Of a stretch of DNA of 64,000 bases, positions 7,403-16,623 are shown one piece after another (position 1 is the stretch's first letter; each line of letters begins with the position of its first letter). Source of the stretch: Paenibacillus paridis (GTDB lineage: Bacteria; Bacillota; Bacilli; Paenibacillales; Paenibacillaceae). The notes under the pieces are model-generated. The model saw nothing but the letters and a program-made list of their open reading frames with translations, did not search any database and was not told the origin of the DNA. Location of the stretch: positions 53,157-117,156 of the forward strand of contig NZ_VCIX01000084.1 of the NCBI RefSeq assembly GCF_006345825.1, given 5' to 3'. A program made the position numbers and the translations under genes.

Positions 7403-10400
7403 TTGTTGCGAAAAACGAGGGAAAAATGTCTGGCATTAAGTTTAGCGCTACTCATGATTTTTTCATTGTTGAGCCCAATAGCTACCATGGCAGCGGGGGA
7501 TGTTTCAGATGCTAAGGGCATAAAGGGGTATGCGACGGTATCTGTTGAGAAATTCACATTAGGACAAGGCTATATCATTGAGCCGGTTCGTGTTCCTTTC
7601 CACGAAGGAGACAATGTGGCAGCCGTTATTTCAGAGCTGTTGGGAGAAAACCATTACAGGCATAGCGGTAGTGTAGCTGATGGTTTCTATTTAGCTGCGA
7701 TTCACGATCCGGGCGCCGGAGAAGTCAATATTCCCTCTTATATTTTGCAAGCCATTGGAGGAAAAGGGGAGATTGGTGACCGGACGAACGCGGATTGGTT
7801 AGGCGAATTTGATTACTCTAACCAATCAGGATGGATGTACGCGGTCAATAATAAATTTCCAAATGTGGGATCCTCGTCCACCTTTGTTGAAAATGGCGAT
7901 GTTATCCGTTGGCAATTCACGGTCTACGGATTAGGGGCTGACTTAGAAAGTAGTGGCAATCTTATTAATCCGGCCAACAAGGACGCATTAACTGACAAAG
8001 TAGCAGAGATTAACAGCCGTGTCGATAAACTAGAAATTCTTGCCGACGATGCCATTCGAATCGCGTATGATAACGCTTATGATGCACTCACGGATATGGA
8101 AAGCAGCCAGACTGTTGTTGACGCTGTGCTGGAGGATTTGGTTGAAGCATTGGACGAAGGCCATGAGCTGAATACAGCTAAATTGGAAGCATCCATAAAA
8201 GATGCCGAATTAAACAAAGCATCCGTAAAGATTAGTAAAGACGGATCAGACATAATTACAACTGATTATTGGGTTGTCGAAGCAGAGCTTGACGCATTGG
8301 TCGAAGTAATTATATCAGCCCAACAGTTAGTTGCTGATTTGAATGCGACTCAAGAAGAAGTAGATGCAAAGACATTAGCACTCGATCAAGCTCAGGCTAC
8401 CTTCAATGAAGCGAAAAAACCAGGTTTGTGGGAAGAAGTTAATCAGCCTGAATTTAATGTTACGTTTACGGTAGCGCCTAAAACAACTAAATTAGAGCTC
8501 TATAATGCTAAAGATCAGCTCGTGAATATTGGCGAGGGTGAAGAGGGCACTTATAAAATATATAAAGCATCTTTGCCTGCTGGCGTCTATAGCTACAAGG
8601 GGACTGACGCTAGCGGGAACAGTATTGGAGGAGGCAAGTTAAAGGTAACGACGGAGCCTGACCAGTCCTTTGGATTCCGTCAATTGAACCTTAAAGCAAC
8701 CAATGCGGGATGGAACGCGGATGTAGATTATACGGTTCGGATCGGTCAGGACAGTCCTAGCGATACGTCTCTAACTTTGGGAACGAAGACGGCTGCCGGT
8801 CAATATCCAATCCTCGTTCTTGCGGGCAATACGTATTTTTACTCTTTTGAGCCAAGCAAAGCGCGCGAAGGTGAAGAATATATTGCACTTAGCAACAGCG
8901 TCACGGTTACGTTAGCCGCTCAAGCACAAGCGATTACAGGAGCCATTCCTTTATCGCGAATCATTACTTTTACAGTGCCTGAGGAAGCATCATTGTTCGT
9001 AGGCCGAAAAATCAAACATTTTGTTTCGTTTGAAAATGTTCAACCTCTGGAAACAAAAATTCAAGACGGTAAGCGAGTATCTAGCTACAAATTGATGAAC
9101 AGCCAGGAATATAACTATCGGGTTAGCCAGACAGGCAAGCTGACGAACACAGGAACGTTCAGGGCGATTGAAGCGAATGAAGCAATGGAGATTACGGAAC
9201 AACAATTAAATGTTCTCTCGCCGAATTCGATCTTAAACCGGGGAACTTATCTGGAAGGGAATATTTATCTCAATATTAATGAACAAAATCACTTAAAGCT
9301 GGCAGCGCCGGGCTCTGAATTCAAATTGTTAACTTTACGGAGCTGGCAGGCGTTAATTGAAGGTATCAGTAATTACTTCTTTGAACCTGATTTTCATTAT
9401 GAAATTATTTCCGGTGAGGATGTCATCTCTATTGCAGAAGGAGAGCCGGGCAGCTATTCAACGATCCGTGCGAAAGCAAACGGTACAGCGATTGTTAAAG
9501 TAACTTATGATGCTCTTAAGGTGAATGGATCTGCATACATTGCAGCTGCAAACGATGCTTTTAGCGCAATTTGGCCGGAAAATGTCGGCTTGTTCGCTGT
9601 CACGGTAGGTCAAGGCAATACCGGTATTGTAACGGGTATCGAAAGCAACAAGGCACGCAATCAGAAGGCCAATGAGGGCAAGACAGGCAATCAAGTCATG
9701 AATCTTCAAAACGGTGCGTTCGATGCGGATATCGATAGCGTGTACTTCGTGGATACAGAGCCCGGAGCTACCTATACGTTTACCCCTACTGCAGACAGTG
9801 AAGTCAGTATTCTTCGGTCTGATATTAATCATGCAGCTGGAACCGTATCTTATGGAGACGGTACATTCTCAACAGAGAACGTAACAAAACATTCAGACGG
9901 ATCGTTCAGTGTACTGCTGACGGAAGGCCGCAATATTGTCAAAGTGGAACGATCTGGAAAGGCCGAGTATCAGGTCATGACGGCAAGGCCGCTGAGCGTG
10001 ACTATCGAAAATATAACTCATCCATCAGAAGAAGTTGGCCCGGGAGATCAAGTCAAGGTTATATTCCAAGGGCTATCGTTCCCAGCTAACAAGCTAGCGG
10101 GTATTTATAATTTCAATGCACAGCTAAACTTTTTTGCAGGATCGAATCGGACACTAATTACCAATGCTGCTAAACAATACAACATTACGACGCAAGGCAA
10201 TAGTGTGGAGTTCAAGGTACCGCAGGATTTGGAAGGCGGTTATATTCTTAAAGACGGACATCTAAAGTTAGGCTTTTTCGGCAGTCCTATTGGAGATCAT
10301 CGTAATATTAATCCGTTAGTAGGGGCTAATCCTAATTTCACGGCGTTGACTAGAGAAGGATACTATAGTATCTTTCCCAAGATTGTCATTGTTAAAGAGG

Positions 10401-13210
10401 CAGATAAGACTTTTCTGCAGCTTGCCGTGGATGATGCCAAGGAACAAGTCAAATCAGTCTCCGTGAGCACAGACGGAGTGGATGTTTATCCAAGCGAATA
10501 TTGGGTGACAGAAGAAGTATACAGTCAGTCCATTCAGCTGATTGAATCAGCCCAGGCTTTAATAGCTGACGAAAACGCCAGCCAAAATAAAGTCGATGCG
10601 AAGGTGCTGGCGCTAGAACAAGCGCAAGATGTGTTTAATAATGCCAAGCAATCAGGATCGAAAAAAGAACCTGTAGAAGATATAAACGAACAGTTAAATA
10701 AGCATTTGTCTTATTTAGTTAAAACCGTAAGCAACCCTATATTCAATACGCTTGCTGGGGATTGGAGTGTTCTTTCTCTTGCACGCGCGAATTATGATGT
10801 TCCCGAAGACTATTTTGCAACCTACTACAGCAATGTAGTGAGTGAAGTCAGAAAGCAAATGCCTAAAGGAAAGCTGGATCCCAATAAAGGCACCGAGCAT
10901 TCGAGGCTTATCTTAGGTCTTACGGCAATTGGCAAAGACATCTCTAATGTAGCCGGGTATGATATTGGCGCAGCGTTAGCGGACTTTGCTTACGTCACCA
11001 AACAAGGGATTAACGGGCCAATCTTTGCGCTGATTGCACTTGACAGCCATCAATATGATATCCCTGATCAAAATGGGGTTGCGAACCCGACGACGCGCGA
11101 TAAGCTGATCAATTATATTGTGGATAAAGAAGTTGACGGTGGCGGGTGGTCCTTAAAGGGAGCTGCCGATCCGGATATGACGGCCATGGCGCTTCAAGCT
11201 TTAGCACCATATTACGATAAGAATGATGAGGTTAAAGGTGCCGTAGATCGTGCACTGCTATGGCTATCTTCTGTTCAAAACGAAGTTGGCGGTTATTTGA
11301 GCGGTGGCGCCGAAAACGTCCAAAGCGTCGCCCAAGTAATTGTCGCATTAACCAGCTTGGGTATTGATCCTCATACGGATGTGAGGTTTAATAAGAACCG
11401 CCATTCAGCAGTCGACAACTTGTTGACCTATGCGGCGCCGACAGGCGGGTTTGTTCATCCCAAAGGCGGCAGTGTAGACGGAATGGCAACGGACCAAGGC
11501 ATTTATGCCCTAGTCGCGTATGCCCGTTTCCTAAATGAAGAAACTAGTCTGTATGATATGACAGATGTTGTGATTGAGAAAACGGAGCCGGGCGACACGG
11601 TTCAACTTCCCGACAGCGGGCAATCTATCGTCATACCAAACGATGGTAAAGATTACACGATACGTGTGGAGGAAGCGGATCAGGGCAAGCAGGTCTCTAT
11701 TGAACTGCCTGATCGTGGGCAATCGAAAACTTTCATTAATCTGCCGGCTAATGCAGCTCTGCCGAATCTGTCGATTTGGAGAGGCGGCATCACTGTCGAC
11801 TTCCCGCAAGGGATTGTTATGGATGAGGGTTCCAATCAAACGCTTGAACTAATCACGTCTAACAATAAAAAGGACGAGACGCTTAAGACGGGCTTGATCG
11901 GCCTGATCGAATCAAAGCAGCAATTAAATGACGTTCACGAATTTTTTACAATCGGCGGAAATGGATCGATTCACTTTAAGAATGGATTTGTTGCTATTAC
12001 CTTTAAGGACATGAAGGGCAAAGAGGCAGCATTTATACAAAATAACCAGCTTTCCTCTATTCAAAAGTTTGCTACCAATCAAGAAGGATTAGCAAGCGGC
12101 AAGCACGAGTATGCGTATGAAGTTGGAAATGATCTTATTGTTAAAACGAATCACTTTACCGACTTCGTCGTCTATTCGCTCAAAGAAAAGGACGATAATG
12201 GAGGTGGCACTCCACCGGGCGACGGCGGCGGTGTTGGGCCAAACCCTGAAAAAGGAACGATTCAATTATCGATTGATAAGTTAACGATTAAAAAGGGTTT
12301 TGTGTTGTCGCCAACTACAGTTGAATTCACGCCGGGCGAATCGGTCTGGGAGGTTTTGAAAAGAGAGCTGGATAAACGCGGTATAGCGTATAAAAACTCA
12401 TTTTCAGAAGAATTCAATAGTATCTACATTGAATCCATTGCAGGCGATGGAGAGTTTGATCACGGCGAGCTCAGCGGTTGGATGTATAACGTGAATGGAA
12501 CATACCCTAATTATGGAGCAAGTCTATATAAGCTAAAACAGGGTGATAGTGTCCAATGGCGCTATACGACCAATATGGGCGAAGATTTTATCAAATTTCC
12601 TTTAATTGTAGACGAAGACATGGAAGGAACAGATGAACCTAACAAAGAAGAAAAGACGTTGGCAGACTTCTATACAGATAGCGCAAATATCTCTTCTTGG
12701 GCTAAAGATCTTATTTTGGAAGCAACAAAAAAAGGGTTTGTTCAAGGAAATAATGGGAAGTTGAATCCGAAAAACAAAATCACTAGGGCTGAATTTGCCA
12801 AGTTGATCGTGGAAGTCTTTAACGTTCAAGCAAACGGCGAGGCAGCGGGTCTTTTCCGTGATGTTCGGACAACGGACTGGTTTTATTCCTACATCAACGC
12901 CGCATATGCTGCAGGAATTGTGAAAGGGTACGGGGATCAGTTCCTTCCAAATGAAACCATTACAAGAGAAGAAATGGCGGTAATGATTGCAAGAGCAATG
13001 AAACGGGAGCCGCTTCAATCAAATGTTTCCTATCAAGACCGTGACCAAATTGCGTCATGGGCGCAGGGGCATGTTGCTGACCTTTCATCGTTAAAAATTA
13101 TGGAGGGTTATGCAGATCAATTTAATCCAAAAGGTACAGCAACCAGAGAAATGGCTGTCGTTGTTGCAATGAGGGCGTATCAATACAGCGAGAGTCAAGT
13201 AGTGAAGTAA
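7403..13210 (+). CDS. Transcobalamin-like SLH surface protein under B12 control
   Basis: 1935 residues from TTG 7403 (SD AAAGGAGATGG). Order of parts: signal peptide (1-31); DUF4430 domain (about 35-165, with the signature S-G-W-M-Y-A-V-N-N and G-D-V-I-R-W); FIVAR-type helical segment (about 190-330); Ig-like and bacterial-surface segments (340-1000); second FIVAR-like segment (about 1000-1085); an alpha/alpha-toroid prenyltransferase/terpene-cyclase-like region (about 1095-1380, with G-G-G-W-S and G-G-F-V-H motifs); a beta-rich region; Gly-rich linker; second DUF4430 domain (about 1615-1735, S-G-W-M-Y-N-V-N-G); and three SLH repeats (about 1750-1930). The combination of an alpha-toroid with DUF4430 is the architecture of animal transcobalamin and intrinsic factor. 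The riboswitch upstream independently links the gene to cobalamin. I infer a corrinoid-capturing protein held on the cell wall by SLH; direct binding residues cannot be identified. Confidence 0.85.
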   Translation: MLRKTREKCLALSLALLMIFSLLSPIATMAAGDVSDAKGIKGYATVSVEKFTLGQGYIIEPVRVPFHEGDNVAAVISELLGENHYRHSGSVADGFYLAAIHDPGAGEVNIPSYILQAIGGKGEIGDRTNADWLGEFDYSNQSGWMYAVNNKFPNVGSSSTFVENGDVIRWQFTVYGLGADLESSGNLINPANKDALTDKVAEINSRVDKLEILADDAIRIAYDNAYDALTDMESSQTVVDAVLEDLVEALDEGHELNTAKLEASIKDAELNKASVKISKDGSDIITTDYWVVEAELDALVEVIISAQQLVADLNATQEEVDAKTLALDQAQATFNEAKKPGLWEEVNQPEFNVTFTVAPKTTKLELYNAKDQLVNIGEGEEGTYKIYKASLPAGVYSYKGTDASGNSIGGGKLKVTTEPDQSFGFRQLNLKATNAGWNADVDYTVRIGQDSPSDTSLTLGTKTAAGQYPILVLAGNTYFYSFEPSKAREGEEYIALSNSVTVTLAAQAQAITGAIPLSRIITFTVPEEASLFVGRKIKHFVSFENVQPLETKIQDGKRVSSYKLMNSQEYNYRVSQTGKLTNTGTFRAIEANEAMEITEQQLNVLSPNSILNRGTYLEGNIYLNINEQNHLKLAAPGSEFKLLTLRSWQALIEGISNYFFEPDFHYEIISGEDVISIAEGEPGSYSTIRAKANGTAIVKVTYDALKVNGSAYIAAANDAFSAIWPENVGLFAVTVGQGNTGIVTGIESNKARNQKANEGKTGNQVMNLQNGAFDADIDSVYFVDTEPGATYTFTPTADSEVSILRSDINHAAGTVSYGDGTFSTENVTKHSDGSFSVLLTEGRNIVKVERSGKAEYQVMTARPLSVTIENITHPSEEVGPGDQVKVIFQGLSFPANKLAGIYNFNAQLNFFAGSNRTLITNAAKQYNITTQGNSVEFKVPQDLEGGYILKDGHLKLGFFGSPIGDHRNINPLVGANPNFTALTREGYYSIFPKIVIVKEADKTFLQLAVDDAKEQVKSVSVSTDGVDVYPSEYWVTEEVYSQSIQLIESAQALIADENASQNKVDAKVLALEQAQDVFNNAKQSGSKKEPVEDINEQLNKHLSYLVKTVSNPIFNTLAGDWSVLSLARANYDVPEDYFATYYSNVVSEVRKQMPKGKLDPNKGTEHSRLILGLTAIGKDISNVAGYDIGAALADFAYVTKQGINGPIFALIALDSHQYDIPDQNGVANPTTRDKLINYIVDKEVDGGGWSLKGAADPDMTAMALQALAPYYDKNDEVKGAVDRALLWLSSVQNEVGGYLSGGAENVQSVAQVIVALTSLGIDPHTDVRFNKNRHSAVDNLLTYAAPTGGFVHPKGGSVDGMATDQGIYALVAYARFLNEETSLYDMTDVVIEKTEPGDTVQLPDSGQSIVIPNDGKDYTIRVEEADQGKQVSIELPDRGQSKTFINLPANAALPNLSIWRGGITVDFPQGIVMDEGSNQTLELITSNNKKDETLKTGLIGLIESKQQLNDVHEFFTIGGNGSIHFKNGFVAITFKDMKGKEAAFIQNNQLSSIQKFATNQEGLASGKHEYAYEVGNDLIVKTNHFTDFVVYSLKEKDDNGGGTPPGDGGGVGPNPEKGTIQLSIDKLTIKKGFVLSPTTVEFTPGESVWEVLKRELDKRGIAYKNSFSEEFNSIYIESIAGDGEFDHGELSGWMYNVNGTYPNYGASLYKLKQGDSVQWRYTTNMGEDFIKFPLIVDEDMEGTDEPNKEEKTLADFYTDSANISSWAKDLILEATKKGFVQGNNGKLNPKNKITRAEFAKLIVEVFNVQANGEAAGLFRDVRTTDWFYSYINAAYAAGIVKGYGDQFLPNETITREEMAVMIARAMKREPLQSNVSYQDRDQIASWAQGHVADLSSLKIMEGYADQFNPKGTATREMAVVVAMRAYQYSESQVVK

Positions 13211-13251
13211 GTATTGAAAAAGATGCTTCAGATGAAGCTGACGAGTATCCA

Positions 13252-13328
13252 ATGGTGGTGAATTGTGGTTTTGCAAACCACGTTTTGCCTCCACCATGTA
13301 AACCCCGACCAAAAGTGGTCGGGGTTTT
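13252..13328 (+). terminator. Compound hairpin ending in an intrinsic terminator
   Basis: The terminator proper is ACCCCGACCA/TGGTCGGGGT (13302-13325) with TTTTTA. Directly before it an outer stem ATGGTGG/CCACCAT (13252-13258, 13291-13297) encloses an inner hairpin GTGGTTT-TGC-AAACCAC (13265-13281). It follows the SLH gene and separates it from the minus-strand gene. Confidence 0.8.
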
Positions 13329-13376
13329 TACTTATTTTTACATGTTAGTCATGGACATCATTTCAAGCTACCCCAA

Positions 13377-13784
13377 TTACAATGCCCTCATCCGATTATT
13401 TCTTGGATGGTGTTCGACTTCGGCAAGTCCTAGTTCCTCCATTAAAGGCGGGATATACATGCCAAATCTTCCGCGAAGCCCTTTTTTCAAACCATACCAA
13501 CCGCCTACGGGGTTTTCAGAAGAACGCCCCCATGCTTCTACCGTACCTTCTTTCGCTGGCTTTTGCTCATCTGCGCTGCCTAGCTCTATCCAATCTCCGT
13601 GCTGCTTGAGCATAGCATGTAAGTCGTCAATGCACTGATAGTCATAATGCAAAATCGTTTTGCCTACTGTGCAGACGATAATAGGCTTGCCGTCTTTCTC
13701 TCCCTTATACATCTCATATTCGGAGGTTTGAGGAGGAGTTTTTAACTTCCAAGGGTCTTCTTTGGTTCCTTTTGCTGTCGCCAT
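13377..13784 (-). CDS. Conserved small protein of unknown function
   Basis: A 135-residue soluble protein starting at the ATG (13784) that lies a proper distance from AAAGGAG; an upstream ATG is too close to the SD. It contains G-T-K-E-D-P-W-K-L-K-T-P-P near the N-terminus, then H-Y-D-Y-Q-C-I-D-D-L-H, a G-D-W-I-E-L-G-S-A-D-E-Q-K-P-A segment, and a C-terminal W-Y-G-L-K-K-G-L-R-G-R-F-G-M-Y-I-P-P followed by an N-N-R-M-R tail. I recognise this as a widespread bacterial family of uncharacterised proteins (my recollection is DUF6855, unverified). No catalytic signature is evident. It is transcribed divergently from the chemoreceptor-like gene. Confidence 0.75.
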   Translation of the reverse strand: MATAKGTKEDPWKLKTPPQTSEYEMYKGEKDGKPIIVCTVGKTILHYDYQCIDDLHAMLKQHGDWIELGSADEQKPAKEGTVEAWGRSSENPVGGWYGLKKGLRGRFGMYIPPLMEELGLAEVEHHPRNNRMRAL

Positions 13785-13914
13785 AGCCATAACTCCTTTG
13801 ATTTTGAATTGCATCTCTACTCATATTTACATTAACACACTAGGCTGATAAAATGGGGTGCTTGGCACAGACGCTTATTTAATGCACTACTACATGAAGT
13901 GGGGAGAATCCAAG

Positions 13915-14733
13915 ATGAACAGCATTGAATCCCTGAAAGCTGTGGTTGCAATGATTCCAATCTTAAAGGCGGCAGTTCCTGCTGAATTATCGATTGCTAT
14001 TTGTGATACAGAGAAATTTATAGCCTATTGGCCGGGCGAAAATATTGATTTGCATATACGTGTCGGTCAACAACTGCACCCTGAGGAACCGTTAACGCAG
14101 GCGATTCGAAGCAATGTAGCGCTAAGAGCGGAAGTCCCTGCCGCATTTTATGGCTTCGAGTTTACAGGTACGGCTACACCGCTCCACGATTTCGATGGCG
14201 CTGTGATTGGCGGCATAGCCGTTCAGCTTCGAAAACAAAGCGAGCTACTAGCCATTGCCGATCAAATGTCGGTTTCATTAACACAAGCGAATAATCAGCT
14301 GTCGCAGGTGACAGAAGGATCGGTCGTACTGGCGGAGTCTGCTCAGCAGCTTCTTGCCCTCGCCCATAGGACGGTCAAACAGGTGAATGAAACGGATAAA
14401 GTGGTCTCTATGGTCAGAAGAGTAGCGGATCAGACAAACTTATTAGGCATTAATGCGGCAATTGAAGCGGCTCATGCAGGGGACCGGGGAAGAGGGTTTG
14501 GCATTGTAGCCAATGAAATAAGGAAATTATCCAATGAAACAGTGTCCTCTACGCAAACGATTCAGCATACGCTGAAAACCTTCGAAGAAGCGATAAGCGG
14601 AATGCGCATATCCATTGAACAAATGACGGGAATCGTTGAGCAGCAGGCGACATCGTCAAGGCAGATTTTGGACTTCATCGAAGACGTTCATCGGATGTCG
14701 GAGCAGCTTAATCAATTGGCAAAGCGATTATAA
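13915..14733 (+). CDS. Soluble methyl-accepting chemotaxis-type protein
   Basis: 272 residues from ATG 13915, chosen because it follows TGGGGAGAATCC; the open frame extends upstream but without an SD. There is no membrane segment. Residues 1-125 form a small sensor-like domain. Residues about 130-272 are the conserved signalling hairpin tip of methyl-accepting proteins, with V-A-D-Q-T-N-L-L-G-I-N-A-A-I-E-A-A-H-A-G and G-F-G-I-V-A-N-E-I-R-K-L. Length and soluble form are similar to B. subtilis YfmS. It may signal to CheA or act in another cytosolic cluster. No chemotaxis genes are adjacent. Confidence 0.85.
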   Translation: MNSIESLKAVVAMIPILKAAVPAELSIAICDTEKFIAYWPGENIDLHIRVGQQLHPEEPLTQAIRSNVALRAEVPAAFYGFEFTGTATPLHDFDGAVIGGIAVQLRKQSELLAIADQMSVSLTQANNQLSQVTEGSVVLAESAQQLLALAHRTVKQVNETDKVVSMVRRVADQTNLLGINAAIEAAHAGDRGRGFGIVANEIRKLSNETVSSTQTIQHTLKTFEEAISGMRISIEQMTGIVEQQATSSRQILDFIEDVHRMSEQLNQLAKRL

Positions 14734-14760
14734 TCTTATTCTTGAGGCAATACGACGAAG

Positions 14761-14789
14761 AACCCGACCGGAATAGGTCGGGTTTTTTG
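14761..14789 (+). terminator. Intrinsic terminator
   Basis: AACCCGACC/GGTCGGGTT stem with a 6-base loop and TTTTTT. It ends the chemoreceptor-like gene. Confidence 0.85.
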
Positions 14790-14862
14790 GCTAAATGAAG
14801 CTGTTTTCCACATGACATGAACTGCTTACAATTCGGTCATGTAGGCGAACGTAAATCAAAGC

Positions 14863-15903
14863 TTAATTTAGTGTTTGCAATGCTTCCGATGTAAAAGGAA
14901 TCAGCTCGTCTGCTCGGCCGTCCCGAATTTTGGCTGCCCAAGCGGGATCAACCAATAGTGCGCGGCCGATAGCCACCATATCGAACTCTTCACGCTCAAG
15001 TTTTTGGATCAATCCGTCAATTCCGACGTTAGCGGCTCCTTTTCCTTCGGTGAAAAGGCTCATGAAGTCGCCATCAAGGCCAACAGATCCCACGGTAATC
15101 GTTGGTTTGCCTGTAAGCTTTTTGGTCCACCCGGCAAAATTGAGGTCAGAGCCCTCAAATTCAGGCTCCCAGAAACGGCGAGTAGAACAATGGAATATGT
15201 CTACGCCGGCCTCGACAAGTGGGGCTAACAATTGCTCCAGCAATTCCGGTGTTTCAGCCAATTTTGCCGTATATTCAGTCGACTTCCATTGCGATAAACG
15301 CAGTACGATGGGGAATTCTGCTCCGACTGCCTGACGGCAAGCCTTGATAACCTCTACGGCAAAGGTTGTGCGTGCCAGCATGTCCCCGCCATAACGGTCC
15401 GTGCGCGGATTCGTTTTTTCCCAAAGGAATTGGTCAATTAAGTATCCGTGTGCACCGTGCAGCTCAATGCCATCGAACCCAATCCGCTTGGCTTCCAAGG
15501 CTGAATGTGCGAAAGCTTGGATGATATCAGCGATTTCTGCTTCCGTATAATCGCCAACATGACCGCGTGCGCCCATATGCCAAATTTGCGGAATAATCTT
15601 TCCTCCTGCTTCATGCACCTCAGACACTACATTTGCCCAGCCATTTAAGGCTGCTTCGCCGTAAACATGCGGAATGTTGGGCTGATTGGATGCATCCGGG
15701 TGATTGACAATGGTTCCTTCAGTCACAATCAGTCCTACACCGTTCTCTGCTCTATGACGATAATAGGACGCTACATTTGCGCCAGGTACGCCTTCAGGCG
15801 AAAATTGACGGGTCATGGGTGCCATGACGATCCGATTAGCTAATTCTAAATTTCCTAATTTAAACGGTTTAAACAGTGGTTCTACAGATTGAGTATAGTT
15901 CAT
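14863..15903 (-). CDS. NADH:flavin oxidoreductase, Old Yellow Enzyme family
   Basis: 346 residues; ATG 15903 follows TTGGAGGC and is preferred over the upstream frame start. It is an FMN-dependent TIM-barrel of the OYE/NADH-dependent flavin oxidoreductase type. Visible landmarks are the N-terminal L-x-N-R-I-V-M-A-P-M-T-R strand, the substrate-site segment G-F-D-G-I-E-L-H-G-A-H-G-Y-L with Q-F, the downstream N-x-R-x-D-x-Y-G-G motif, and the FMN-phosphate loop V-A-I-G-R-A-L-L. Such enzymes reduce activated alkenes, quinones or nitro compounds. The TetR gene upstream on the same strand and the shared operator half-sites suggest an inducible electrophile or drug response. Confidence 0.92.
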   Translation of the reverse strand: MNYTQSVEPLFKPFKLGNLELANRIVMAPMTRQFSPEGVPGANVASYYRHRAENGVGLIVTEGTIVNHPDASNQPNIPHVYGEAALNGWANVVSEVHEAGGKIIPQIWHMGARGHVGDYTEAEIADIIQAFAHSALEAKRIGFDGIELHGAHGYLIDQFLWEKTNPRTDRYGGDMLARTTFAVEVIKACRQAVGAEFPIVLRLSQWKSTEYTAKLAETPELLEQLLAPLVEAGVDIFHCSTRRFWEPEFEGSDLNFAGWTKKLTGKPTITVGSVGLDGDFMSLFTEGKGAANVGIDGLIQKLEREEFDMVAIGRALLVDPAWAAKIRDGRADELIPFTSEALQTLN

Positions 15904-15946
15904 AGTAGCCTCCAACATTGTATTTTTAATGGTTATTGATTTATTC

Positions 15947-15962
15947 TTGACTGAATGGTCAA
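15947..15962. promoter_or_regulatory. Probable TetR operator upstream of the oxidoreductase gene
   Basis: TTGACTGAATGGTCAA has inverted ends TTGAC/GTCAA spaced by six bases. The same half-sites occur in the longer palindrome upstream of the TetR gene at 16572, so one regulator probably binds both. Confidence 0.6.
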
Positions 15963-15979
15963 AATCTTGGCAAAAAAAA

Positions 15980-16555
15980 TCAAGGCAATATCATGGCAAA
16001 AGATGTACGCAAGACCGCCTCGATCTGTTCCCGAGCTGCGCCTGATTTCTCTAAAATTCTAGCGCCTGAAATAGCGTTGTTCAGATAAGCTGCAAGCTCT
16101 TTGCTGGAAAAACGGGAGGTGATCAACTGTTGCTGCTGACCGCTGCTGATGATTTTCTCTAGGACCTGCTCGGCTTCGACGAACATGAGCTCGATTTCGC
16201 GAGTGACCTGCTCATCTTCTTTGCCGAACTCCAGAGATGAATTCACCATTAAGCATCCTCGGCAAAAGGCTTCATCGTTTAGAAGAGAGCTGCGTAATGA
16301 GTCGAGCTTCTCCAGTGGAGAAATATTTTGCACTTCCAGTTCTTTCAGTAACGCGATGCTCTGTTCACGATAGTGTGCTAAAGCCTTTAGGAACAAGGTT
16401 CGTTTGTCGTTAAAGACACAGTACAAGCTTTGCTTCTTCACCCCCGTCATGAGGGTTAGATCCTCATAGGAGGTAGACTTATACCCTTTGGACCAAAACA
16501 CTTCCATAGACTGGTGCAAAACACGATCGACATCAAATTCTCTTGGTCTGCTCAT
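15980..16555 (-). CDS. TetR/AcrR family transcriptional regulator
   Basis: 191 residues. The N-terminal 55 residues are a canonical TetR HTH: F-D-V-D-R-V-L-H-Q-S-M-E-V-F-W-S-K-G-Y then S-Y-E-D-L and G-V-K-K-Q-S-L-Y-C-V-F-N-D-K. The remaining all-helical ligand domain contains a cysteine pair region F-C-R-G-C, common in regulators of the LmrA/YxaF type, which could be thiol or electrophile responsive. It lies between the MFS exporter and OYE genes on the same strand. Palindromes before its own start and before the OYE gene point to autoregulation and control of the oxidoreductase. Confidence 0.9.
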   Translation of the reverse strand: MSRPREFDVDRVLHQSMEVFWSKGYKSTSYEDLTLMTGVKKQSLYCVFNDKRTLFLKALAHYREQSIALLKELEVQNISPLEKLDSLRSSLLNDEAFCRGCLMVNSSLEFGKEDEQVTREIELMFVEAEQVLEKIISSGQQQQLITSRFSSKELAAYLNNAISGARILEKSGAAREQIEAVLRTSFAMILP

Positions 16556-16571
16556 GGGATAACCTTATCAC

Positions 16572-16595
16572 GTTCTTGACTGTGTAGTCAAGAAC
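16572..16595. promoter_or_regulatory. Perfect palindrome, probable TetR operator
   Basis: Two exact 10-base arms (GTTCTTGACT and AGTCAAGAAC) flank GTGT, 17 bases upstream of the TetR start. The half-sites match the site at 15947. Confidence 0.7.
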
Positions 16596-16623
16596 GAGAA
16601 AGGATACTTTAAGTTATGTGACT

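Noticed and set aside
13252..13638. Open frame of 128 codons, plus strand
   Set aside because: It runs through a terminator and is antisense to the conserved small protein gene at 13377-13784, which has a clear SD.
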